A stretch of DNA of 64,000 nt from Muribaculaceae bacterium Isolate-037 (Harlan) (GTDB taxonomy: Bacteria > Bacteroidota > Bacteroidia > Bacteroidales > Muribaculaceae): the NCBI GenBank assembly GCA_003762615.1, contig RIAZ01000012.1:1-64000 (forward strand), in the 5' to 3' direction. Shown one piece after another: positions 54,020-62,039 of the stretch. Made by a program: the position numbers and the translations under genes. Every line of letters starts with the position of its first letter. Positions within the stretch are counted from its first letter, which is position 1. Below the pieces are notes generated by a model. That model made no database searches. It saw nothing but the letters and a program-made list of their open reading frames with translations, and was not told the origin of the DNA.

Positions 54020-55387
54020 ATGGCTGGCAATAAAACAAAAAGTATCTCAATAGCATCCATGCCGCTCACGCGACGTGGATGCTACATTGTCGCCGTAAGC
54101 TCCATGGAGCAGATTATTGGCGCAGGACTGTCGACCGTCATAGGGATAATGTTGCCTATGATACAATTGGTGACTCAGCCTCAAATGCCATCCGCTCTTC
54201 AGGGATTTATAGGAGCCACCGGACTGATAGGCATAGCTGTAGGCTCCATGATCATCGGTAAACTGAGCGACCGGCAGGGCTATCTGAAATGGTTCAGGAT
54301 ATGCCCCATTCTGATTATGGTTGGCGCTTTGATAAGCTATTTCCTCACCGACACCCCATGCCTCATAGCCGGATTGCTGATTGCCGGCATCGGAGTAGGC
54401 GGAGGATATTCACTTGATTCAGCATATATCTCGGAACTCTTGCCGGAAAAATGGCGGCAGATAATGGTAGGCGTTGCAAAGGCATCATGCTCTCTCGGAT
54501 TTATTGTCGTGGCTCTCTTATGCTGGCTTATACTCAGTAAAGATCCCAACCCGAAAATTTGGAACAGGCTGATGCTGATAATTGCTGCCTCCGGACTGCT
54601 GACATTGCTGCTGAGGATAAACTGGGCGGAAAGTCCGCGTTGGCTGCTATCGAAAGGGAAGACTGCTATGGCTCAAGCCGCCTTGGAAAAATTCTATGGA
54701 CCCGGTGTCGCGATAGCCCCTCAGCCTCTACTGCCTCAGGCTAAATCTAATGTGGGCATAGCTCAGATGTTTCATGGAGAGAATTTCAAACGCGTAATCT
54801 TCAGTGGTATACCATGGGCGTGCGAAGGTCTCGGTGTATATGGGTTCGGAGTGTTTCTTCCGGTGCTCGTAATGGCATTGGGCATAGAGAGTTCATCAGT
54901 CGAAGGGATGCCCAAAATAATCGATTCGGTGAAAGTCACAACACTCGTGAATTTCTTCATCCTTCCCGGATTCATCATCGGTCTTCTATTAATGAATCGC
55001 CTGAATCATGTCAGACTCCTTTCATTAGGGTTCATCGGAAGTGCTGTTGGACTCGGTATCCTGTATGCAGGCTACGTCTTCCACATGCCGGACCTGGTCA
55101 TGATCATAGGATTCATAATTTTTGAAATCACACTTAATGCGGGACCCCACCTCATCACCTACATTATACCCTCCAGGATATATCCCGTGGAAGACCGTGG
55201 TACAGGCACAGGCATCGCCGCCATGATCGGCAAGGTCGGTGCAGTGACCGGGGTGATTATCATGCCTATCTTGCTTGAGGCAGGAGGCGCAAAGCTCGTG
55301 CTTATTGTCTCCTTCTTTGTGATGATAGCAGGGGCGGCTATCTCCTTGATATATGGGAAAGCCCTTAATCTGATTAATAATAATTAA
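54020..55387 (+). CDS. MFS transporter of unknown substrate within the urease-nickel cluster
   Basis: A 455-residue major facilitator protein with 12 predicted membrane helices. The MFS A-motif-like GKLSDRQGYLKWFR follows helix 2, and a sugar-porter-like PESPRW-type loop appears as WAESPRWLLSKGKTAMAQAA before the central cytoplasmic loop. The second half contains RIYPVEDRGTGTGIAAMIGK, also typical for sugar/metabolite porters. It starts 9 bp after the urea transporter and ends 14 bp before nikMN, so it belongs to the operon. A role in exporting ammonium-related product or importing a nickel ligand is speculation. Confidence 0.82.
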   Translation: MAGNKTKSISIASMPLTRRGCYIVAVSSMEQIIGAGLSTVIGIMLPMIQLVTQPQMPSALQGFIGATGLIGIAVGSMIIGKLSDRQGYLKWFRICPILIMVGALISYFLTDTPCLIAGLLIAGIGVGGGYSLDSAYISELLPEKWRQIMVGVAKASCSLGFIVVALLCWLILSKDPNPKIWNRLMLIIAASGLLTLLLRINWAESPRWLLSKGKTAMAQAALEKFYGPGVAIAPQPLLPQAKSNVGIAQMFHGENFKRVIFSGIPWACEGLGVYGFGVFLPVLVMALGIESSSVEGMPKIIDSVKVTTLVNFFILPGFIIGLLLMNRLNHVRLLSLGFIGSAVGLGILYAGYVFHMPDLVMIIGFIIFEITLNAGPHLITYIIPSRIYPVEDRGTGTGIAAMIGKVGAVTGVIIMPILLEAGGAKLVLIVSFFVMIAGAAISLIYGKALNLINNN

Positions 55388-55401
55388 AAAAGAATACCAC
55401 G

Positions 55402-56352
55402 ATGCACATGTCAGACGCATTGCTCTCTCCCCCCGTCGCCTTGTCAGCCGGAATCGTATCGGCACTCCTGATTGGAGTGTCGGCTTCACGCATAAAGCAT
55501 GAGGATCGGGATGGGGACGCCCCTTTGATGGGAGTGCTGGGAGCATTTGTTTTCGCAGCTCAGATGATCAACTTCACCATACCGGGCACAGGCTCAAGCG
55601 GACACATAATCGGAGGGCTACTGCTGGCAGCTCTCCTTGGACCCTGGCGTGGTTTCATCACGCTATGCTCGGTGCTTATCGTGCAATGCCTCGTATTTGC
55701 CGACGGCGGACTCCTGGCATTAGGCTGCAATATCATCAATATGGCAGCCATGAGTTGCCTTGTGGCCTATCCTCTCGTGTTTAAGCCGCTGTTGGGACAG
55801 AATCTGAACAAGAGCAGGATAATGCTTGCATCTGTAGTTGCAAGTGTAGTCGGTCTTGAATTGGGAGCATTCATGGTGAGTGTGGAGACCGTATTGTCAG
55901 GAATCTCCGCTCTTCCGATGAACCGGTTCATTCTTTTCATGCTGCCGATACATCTCGCCATAGGTATATGCGAAGGGATAGCAACAGGATTGGTACTCGT
56001 GTTTGTATCCCAGCGTGCGCCGGCTATGATGATGTGGAATGTGCCGGAAAACTCAGCCGCCACGCGAAAGAGCCGACGCAGCATGGTAGTCATCTTCGCG
56101 GTGGCAGCACTGATTCTTGCTGTCGCTTTTGCATGGATTGCTTCCGAAAATCCTGATGGTCTTGAATGGGCGATCATGAAACTCACCGGCTCGACCGAAC
56201 TGGCACCGTCGGCCACCCCTTCCACCGCCTTTATGCCGGACTATGAATCTCATCTGTCGGGCATCGTCGGAGGCATTATCGTGATGATGATATTATGGGC
56301 GGTGTCGATGATGATATTCAGGCGTAAACCACAGCAAAAGCCACGACAGTGA
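55402..56352 (+). CDS. nickel ECF transporter substrate-binding component NikM fused to NikN (PDGLE)
   Basis: A 316-residue CbiM/NikM-type membrane protein. The N-terminal MHMSDALLSPPVALSAG provides the Met-His metal ligands that enter the S-component. GTGSSGHIIGGLLLAALLGP is the second conserved block. The C-terminus contains ASENPDGLEWAI, the PDGLE domain of NikN/CbiN, and one further helix. Fusion of M and N parts is usual for nickel-specific importers, and the urease context points to nickel and not cobalt. Its stop overlaps the next gene's GTG start by 4 bp. Confidence 0.92.
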   Translation: MHMSDALLSPPVALSAGIVSALLIGVSASRIKHEDRDGDAPLMGVLGAFVFAAQMINFTIPGTGSSGHIIGGLLLAALLGPWRGFITLCSVLIVQCLVFADGGLLALGCNIINMAAMSCLVAYPLVFKPLLGQNLNKSRIMLASVVASVVGLELGAFMVSVETVLSGISALPMNRFILFMLPIHLAIGICEGIATGLVLVFVSQRAPAMMMWNVPENSAATRKSRRSMVVIFAVAALILAVAFAWIASENPDGLEWAIMKLTGSTELAPSATPSTAFMPDYESHLSGIVGGIIVMMILWAVSMMIFRRKPQQKPRQ

Positions 56353-57146
56353 ACGGTCTTGAAAAAGCTCTTCAGACATTACACGGCTACGGCTCAAGGC
56401 ATTCAGCAATCGACACGGGCATTCAGCTCTTCGTCACGCTAGGATTTATCGTGGCGGTGGTAAGCGTCCCTACGGTTGATCCCGCCCGTCTTATATGGTT
56501 CTTTGCATTTCCTGTGATAATGGCGGAAGCTCTCAGAATCGGATACGCCCACGTGTTCTGCCGATCCCTATGGTTGTTGCCTTTTATAATCCTTATCGGA
56601 ATCTTCAATCCAATCATTGATCGCCAACCAGCTTGGGAAATAGGCAATATCGTGATAAGCAAAGGATGGATAAGCTTTATATCCGTAGTTCTCCGAGGTT
56701 TACTGTCGGTGCAGGCTCTTCTGATACTTGTGGATTCATGCGGATTCAACAATATCTGCCGCGTTCTTCATGGAGTGGGTGTTCCCTCTGTGCTCGTGAC
56801 ACAGCTTCAGATGCTCTACCGTTTTATGGGTGTGCTCATGGAGGAAGCATTGATCATGCATCGCGCCCGGCAATCACGGGGATTCGGACGCAAAAGCTAC
56901 CCACTGAAGATGTGGGCTACGTTTGCCGGGCAACTTCTTATGAGGTCGCTTGACCGCGCGTCACGCATAAATCGCGCAATGCTTGCAAGAGTATATGACA
57001 GCAAACGTATTCATAAAGCGAAACGACCCAAGCTTACGAGAAATGACTGGATCTATCTCGCGGCATGGACGACAATAATATTATTCATACGTTTCATCGA
57101 TATCTCAGCCATTATCGACAAGTGGCTATCAACTCATCTTACATAA
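56349..57146 (+). CDS. nickel ECF transporter transmembrane component NikQ (CbiQ family)
   Basis: A 265-residue T-component (EcfT) with a GTG start overlapping nikMN (GTGA). It has about five membrane helices and the two cytoplasmic coupling motifs for the ATPase: a long helix near 160-190 (MEEALIMHRARQSRGFGRKS, the Ala-Arg-Gly type motif) and FAGQLLMRSLDRASRINRAM. It transmits ATP hydrolysis by NikO to the substrate-binding NikM. nikO follows after 4 bp. Confidence 0.9.
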   Translation: MNGLEKALQTLHGYGSRHSAIDTGIQLFVTLGFIVAVVSVPTVDPARLIWFFAFPVIMAEALRIGYAHVFCRSLWLLPFIILIGIFNPIIDRQPAWEIGNIVISKGWISFISVVLRGLLSVQALLILVDSCGFNNICRVLHGVGVPSVLVTQLQMLYRFMGVLMEEALIMHRARQSRGFGRKSYPLKMWATFAGQLLMRSLDRASRINRAMLARVYDSKRIHKAKRPKLTRNDWIYLAAWTTIILFIRFIDISAIIDKWLSTHLT

Positions 57147-57150
57147 AGAT

Positions 57151-57906
57151 ATGAGCCATCATTATTTGCAATTCACCGATGTGCATTATCGCTACCCCGG
57201 CAGTAATGCAGATGCCCTTAAAGGGGTCTCCTTCCGCATAGTCCACGGCGAGCGCGTGGCACTCCTCGGACTTAACGGTTCGGGCAAATCCACATTATTG
57301 CTCCATACCAATGGCTTGTGTATACCGGATTCGGGAAGCGTCAATGTGGGAGGTATACCTGTAACTAAGAAAACAGCCCCTTTGGTACGCCAGACAGTTG
57401 GGATGGTGTTTCAGAATGCCGATGACCAGCTATTCATGCCGACCGTTGAGGATGATGTCGCATTTGGTCCGCGAAATATGATGCTTCCTGAAGAGGAGGT
57501 GGAACGTAGAGTGTCTTCCGCGCTTGAGGCTGTCGGATGCATGGAATTGCGTAAGCATAGTTCGCAAGAACTGTCAGGGGGGCAACGTCGTGCTGTGGCA
57601 ATAGCTACTGTATTATCTATGGAACCATCTATTCTTATCCTTGATGAACCGACAGCCAATCTTGACAGGGCGACAAGAAGAAAACTCATTGAAATACTCA
57701 ATACTCTGACCCATACTGTAGTGATAGCGACTCACGACCTTGAACTGGCACTTGAGTTCTGCAACCGTGCCATTTTTATGGATAGCGGACACATAGCAGC
57801 GGATGGACAGGTATACGACATACTTACCGACCATCCTCTGATGGAACGCACAGGAATGGACATACCCTCTTGGGTAGGGATATACAAACCGACTCTCATT
57901 TCATAA
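57151..57906 (+). CDS. nickel ECF transporter ATP-binding component NikO (CbiO family)
   Basis: A 251-residue ABC ATPase. Walker A GLNGSGKSTLLLHTNGL near 39, Q-loop VFQNADDQLFMPTVEDDVAF, signature QELSGGQRRAVAIATVL, Walker B ILILDEPTANLD and the switch His in VIATHDLELALEF. The Q-loop pattern NxDDQLF is that of energy-coupling-factor ATPases. Last gene of the long urease-nickel cluster. The minus-strand channel gene starts 35 bp further on, convergent. Confidence 0.95.
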   Translation: MSHHYLQFTDVHYRYPGSNADALKGVSFRIVHGERVALLGLNGSGKSTLLLHTNGLCIPDSGSVNVGGIPVTKKTAPLVRQTVGMVFQNADDQLFMPTVEDDVAFGPRNMMLPEEEVERRVSSALEAVGCMELRKHSSQELSGGQRRAVAIATVLSMEPSILILDEPTANLDRATRRKLIEILNTLTHTVVIATHDLELALEFCNRAIFMDSGHIAADGQVYDILTDHPLMERTGMDIPSWVGIYKPTLIS

Positions 57907-57941
57907 TTAAACAGGAGTCGGATTTTCAACTTGATTTTGCG

Positions 57942-58754
57942 CTAATCCTCGTTTTTTCCTATAGACTTATTTTCTACGGCTTTCTCTTCTACAACTTTCT
58001 CATGTGCGTCTTTCTTGCCTTTGATGAAAAAGAAATCGTTGAAAAGACGACTGTCGTCTAATGCCTTCACTTTATTAGTGACGAAGACCGTGAACAACGG
58101 CAACATCAGCATACCACCTGTAGGAAGAATCACGGATATTATCTTACCGATAGGCGTAACTGCACTGAAATAGCAACCGACTGTAGTGGTGTTCATTGCC
58201 GACCAATAAAGGGCATCCCAGAATGTCTTCACATTGGTGTTGACCCCATACTCTTCATAGAAGAATATAAGCGACATGATATATACCATTGAGAGAAGTA
58301 TTGCCACGTATTGCGTCATCAGAGATGTCGCTCGGTTCTGGGATATATACCCTGTGACCATTGCAAGCGAATACGCGCCACGCATCAACGGAACAAATCT
58401 AACATAAAAGAGCAACTCCGGACTAAGATGTATGTTTGTGAGATTTACTATATTCAGATATGGAATTGATATGAGGAAGAAGAACCATCGTGACTTGAGA
58501 TATTTCTTCTTATCATACGACATTATAAGCTCTATGAAGAAATCTGCAAGAAACACCACACAGACCCAAAACTGGAAGGTCATATAGGTATGATTACTCA
58601 AGAATGGGATATCCTCAAACGTATCGTATGAGATGTAGACTATCAGCAACAATGATAGAATCAATACTATACCATGCGATATGTCGGCTGTATATCTGCG
58701 TGCCTTGCTTTCGGGTGCCACAGTGGTGGGAACTTTTGTAGTCGAATCGCTCAT
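57942..58754 (-). CDS. six-helix potassium-channel-like ion transporter with an atypical filter
   Basis: A 270-residue protein with the voltage-gated channel layout: helices near 27-45, 59-77, 90-106, an S4-like segment with few arginines (LFYVRFVPLMRGAYSLAM), S5 near 146-165, a pore loop and S6 (IISVILPTGGMLMLPLFTVF). The pore loop reads WDALYWSAMNTTTVGCYFSA, where a standard K+ channel has TVGYGD. Filter residues Tyr-Gly-Asp are replaced by Cys-Tyr-Phe. The C-terminal 40 residues are a charged tail. K+ selectivity is therefore uncertain. Convergent with nikO, no known partner. Confidence 0.8.
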   Translation of the reverse strand: MSDSTTKVPTTVAPESKARRYTADISHGIVLILSLLLIVYISYDTFEDIPFLSNHTYMTFQFWVCVVFLADFFIELIMSYDKKKYLKSRWFFFLISIPYLNIVNLTNIHLSPELLFYVRFVPLMRGAYSLAMVTGYISQNRATSLMTQYVAILLSMVYIMSLIFFYEEYGVNTNVKTFWDALYWSAMNTTTVGCYFSAVTPIGKIISVILPTGGMLMLPLFTVFVTNKVKALDDSRLFNDFFFIKGKKDAHEKVVEEKAVENKSIGKNED

Positions 58755-58898
58755 CAGTCATATAATTTTATTGGGAATCTACGGCTATATCGCCGCACGT
58801 ATATATAACGCCCCCATTCTTGCATTTGTTCTACCCCACCCGACCCGACCACTCACAACATCCACTCAACCTACGTCCCAAAAAACATCATTCAATTT

Positions 58899-58929
58899 TT
58901 TGCGTATTAAATAATAATGGGTAATTTTG
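58899..58929 (+). promoter_or_regulatory. Bacteroidetes-type promoter upstream of the YhcG-type nuclease
   Basis: TTTG at 58899-58902 and TAATTTTG at 58922-58929 are separated by 19 bp. The transcript would start near 58935 and run about 275 nt before the nuclease ATG. The leader contains a 38-codon frame starting at 58936 and a second frame MAKEATNIKG at 59055 that is broken by a stop and continues to about 59190; both look like decayed or chance coding sequence. Confidence 0.65.
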
Positions 58930-59209
58930 CACTATATGTCAAACATTTGCAATCATCACGCAAATAAAGGGATATGGAATCTCAAAATAAAGGATTACAG
59001 ACTTTTTAATGTAGATTCCCATCTGCTCATCAATTGCGGTAATACTGATTGAATATGGCAAAAGAAGCGACTAATATAAAAGGATAATCTTCTGATGGAA
59101 GGATGCTATGGAAAGCGTATGATGCTTTGCTTGTCACAATAAATCCAAGCAAGCATAAACCTTTCCGACATACTGCGTCAAGAAGTATAGATCGGTAAAA
59201 CAGTCCTTA

Positions 59210-60334
59210 ATGTATTCAAAAAACTTGGTTATGAAATCAATATTTAATGGTAGAACAGAAGTCTCTATAAAGACTAACGATTCTTTTGTTTTTGACTTTG
59301 ATAAAATGTACACACAAGCTTCTGACATAATTACAGAGGCTCGTGATACAGCATATCGACAGATTAACGAAGCCCTTGTTCGTCGCAATTGGATGCTCGG
59401 GAAACTTATTGCGGAACAAGAATTAAAATTAAAAGACAGAGCTTCCAATTATGGAATGGACATCATAACCGGTCTTGCTAAGCGGCTTACCGATGCTTAT
59501 GGTAAAGGCTTTAATAAGACAAGCCTTTATGCATACGCGAAGTTTTACGAAATGTTTCCAGAGATTTTCCACACAGTGTGTGGAAAATCTTCAATATTGC
59601 TTTCGTGGTCACATTATCGCACACTAATTCAAGAATTTAACAAAGATGCACGCTCATGGTATGAGCAAGAAGCTATTACACAAGGTTGGAGCGTGCGTAC
59701 ACTTCAACGAAACATAAGTTCGCAATATTACTTTCGTTTGCTTGCTTCTCAAAGGAAAAATCTTGTAGAGCAGGAAATGCTGCAACTTACAGCACCGCTA
59801 CAAAGCACTGACCCCACAGAGTTTATAAAGAATCCTGTTATCGGCGAGTTTCTTGGATTCACAGCCGACAATTCTTTCCAAGAATCTGAATTGGAGCAGT
59901 CAATAATCAACAACCTTGAAAAGTTCTTGTTGGAAATGGGTAAAGGTTTTGCTTTTGTTGCCCGTCAGCAGCATATTCATACAGAGAAGAAAGATTATTA
60001 TATAGACCTTGTCTTTTACAATTATTTCCTTAAATCATTTATATTGATAGACCTTAAAACATCAATAATTACGCATCAAGATGTGGGGCAGATGGATATG
60101 TATGTACGTATGTATGATGAGCTAAAGCGCACCGAAGGTGATAATCCGACGATTGGTATCGTATTATGCTCAGAAACAGATGAGGACATTGCACGTTTTT
60201 CGGTATTGCATGATAATGACCGTTTATTTGCGTCAAAATATATGTTATATATGCCGACAACTGAACAATTGCGAGCTGAAATAGAACGTCAAAAAGAAAT
60301 CTTTTATTTAAAGCACAGAAACGTTGAAGAATAA
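59210..60334 (+). CDS. YhcG/DUF1016-family PDDEXK nuclease
   Basis: A 374-residue protein; the N-terminal DUF1016 helical domain (about 25-180: IITEARDTAYRQINEALVRR, NWMLGKLIAEQELKLKDRAS, YGMDIITGLAKRLTDAYGKG, LLSWSHYRTLIQEFN) is followed by a PD-(D/E)xK nuclease domain (about 205-350) with DYYIDLVFYNYFLKSFILID and LKT as the Asp and Asp-x-Lys motif. Related genes lie in restriction and defence loci and in phage-derived regions. ATG at 59210 is used; an internal ATG at 59231 is also possible. It is AT-rich compared with the core genes, which supports transfer. Confidence 0.88.
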   Translation: MYSKNLVMKSIFNGRTEVSIKTNDSFVFDFDKMYTQASDIITEARDTAYRQINEALVRRNWMLGKLIAEQELKLKDRASNYGMDIITGLAKRLTDAYGKGFNKTSLYAYAKFYEMFPEIFHTVCGKSSILLSWSHYRTLIQEFNKDARSWYEQEAITQGWSVRTLQRNISSQYYFRLLASQRKNLVEQEMLQLTAPLQSTDPTEFIKNPVIGEFLGFTADNSFQESELEQSIINNLEKFLLEMGKGFAFVARQQHIHTEKKDYYIDLVFYNYFLKSFILIDLKTSIITHQDVGQMDMYVRMYDELKRTEGDNPTIGIVLCSETDEDIARFSVLHDNDRLFASKYMLYMPTTEQLRAEIERQKEIFYLKHRNVEE

Positions 60335-60403
60335 TATATTTTATATAAGCAACTCAAAGAAAAATAGAACCAACGGCATAGATTTTCACCATAATTAATC
60401 TTT

Positions 60404-60535
60404 ATGTTACCACAAAATTTATCCACCACCATATCAGAAACAGAAGATCAAATTCTGTCGGGCATAGCACGTTCCATAAAAGAAGCCAAAGATGGCAAAA
60501 CATATTCCTTAGATACACTATGGAATCAGCTATAA
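60404..60535 (+). CDS. small acidic ORF of 43 residues, antitoxin-like pattern
   Basis: A short protein starting MLPQNLSTTISETEDQILSG and ending SIKEAKDGKTYSLDTLWNQL. The pattern of a helical SIxEAKxGKxYSLDxLWxxL end resembles Phd/RelB-type antitoxin C-termini. No toxin gene lies next to it. It could also be a truncated remnant of a larger gene. Low confidence. Confidence 0.4.
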   Translation: MLPQNLSTTISETEDQILSGIARSIKEAKDGKTYSLDTLWNQL

Positions 60536-60567
60536 CTTTAACCTATATCCTAAGTTAATAGATTAGC

Positions 60568-61509
60568 CTAATATCTTGAGCAATAATCAATAAAAGCACA
60601 TTCGTATGGAATAGAACAATGGTCTCCTCGTTTAATTTTTGGCTCCCCAACCTTTTGTATATTCTTAAATCTAACTATATCTGATTTCACTTTGTACTGT
60701 ATAGGCAGTATTTTATCAAGGACTGATTCCTTAACAAATAGTTTAGTTATGTCACAATTATCAATAGTAAGTTGATCTAAAGGAATATTTAATTCTGCGA
60801 TATAATCCTTATTAAGATATATCAACACAAAATCAGAGAGTTTCAGATTATTACTGATAACATAATATTGCAGAGCATTGTCTAAAATAAATGTGTCTGT
60901 TATATCTGTAGAACTTTTTACTTCGTATGCAACAAAACCGTTATCTGTATATGTCAATATATCAACAGCTGCAAAAACATCCTCAAACACAAAAGCTGCC
61001 TCATATATAGGAAGATTGTTCTTTATGGCAACCTTAGTGTTTTCAATCCAACTATGTTGTTTCAGATTGAATGGTAGCGACATCTTAAATTTATCAACAA
61101 AACATTCTCCTCGCAAAATATGTGAAGCATCAACACCTCCTGGAAAAAGATGTTGAGCCAGTTCGCCAATCAAATGCCCTCTATCAAATTTCTTTTAAGT
61201 ATCAACTGACAATTTACGCTCCTTGTACTTATTTCGATAAAGCCACAGTGACTTTTCACATTGCGAACCCATAATAAACATTGACTTCGAAAGTTGGAAT
61301 GAACCGAGTTTCTTAATCGAGTCAAAATAAATTTTAGACGCAATCTTTTCATACGCTGTTATATCACCAATACCATAAGGTTCACCATACTTACAATACA
61401 TCCTACACCAATGTGCCTCAATCGCAGCATTAAGATAATCCTTTTGAGCAAAATATTCTTTTGCTGCCTCAAAGCAACAATATAAACCGCTTGTATCTCC
61501 CATTTTCAT
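60568..61509 (-). pseudogene. Cas4/DUF2779-like nuclease gene interrupted by an in-frame stop
   Basis: One continuous reading frame is broken by TAA at 61195-61197. The upstream part (from ATG 61509) ends LSKSMFIMGSQCEKSLWLYR, NKYKERKLSVDT; after the stop it continues KKFDRGHLIGELAQHLFPGG in the same frame. Joined, this is the N-terminal RecB/Cas4-like part of DUF2779 proteins, including the Lys-containing VAYEVKSSTDITDTF nuclease motif and the terminal Cys cluster GDHCSIPYECAFIDYC. A Leu codon TTA at the break would restore the frame, so a single T to A change is enough. The C-terminal DUF2779 domain is absent. The first 70 residues are unlike the family and may come from a fused neighbour. 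Confidence 0.75.
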
Positions 61510-61631
61510 CTATTGTTTTATCAAAAAAAGATTGAGTCTGTGTAATCTTGCTTAACACAAAATTACCAGACATCAACCTATTAAAGATGTGTTTATTTCT
61601 GAATGAAGTACATCTGAATGACTCTTTTCTC

Positions 61632-62039
61632 CTACTTCGATAAGAAATAAAGTATAATCATTGTGACAAATAGTATGAAATTACATATCAAAAGATACGT
61701 AAACTTTCTATGTATTTTATCAATGTTTGAAGATACTTTATTTGTTATATCTTCCACTGATTTATTGATAGCGGAAATTGTTGCTTGACATGACTCTGAA
61801 ATATTTTTCCGATCTTTGTCAAATGATTCAGCTTTACTACGATAATCTTTATCAATCGCAGTTACAAGTTCCTGCAAATTATCATTTATGGAAGAAAGGC
61901 TCCTTACATAGTCGGATGTTGCTACTTTAAGACCACTATATGAATTGACCGTATTTTCCACCTGCTGGCGAGCCGAATCAATGTTTCTAAGACTATTCTC
62001 CAGCTCTGATAATGTTTGGTTTATCTTTTCATCAATCAT
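61632..62039 (-). CDS. membrane-anchored coiled-coil protein coupled to the helicase gene
   Basis: A 135-residue protein: residues 1 to about 108 are hydrophilic and helical with heptad-like spacing (MIDEKINQTLSELENSLRNI, SSINDNLQELVTAIDKDYRS, KSVEDITNKVSSNIDKIHRK), and residues about 112-133 are a single C-terminal membrane helix (FTYLLICNFILFVTMIILYF). Its ATG overlaps the stop of the helicase gene by 4 bp (ATGA), so the two are translationally coupled and probably work together. The topology is a tail anchor with a cytoplasmic coiled coil. Family not recognised. Confidence 0.7.
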   Translation of the reverse strand: MIDEKINQTLSELENSLRNIDSARQQVENTVNSYSGLKVATSDYVRSLSSINDNLQELVTAIDKDYRSKAESFDKDRKNISESCQATISAINKSVEDITNKVSSNIDKIHRKFTYLLICNFILFVTMIILYFLSK

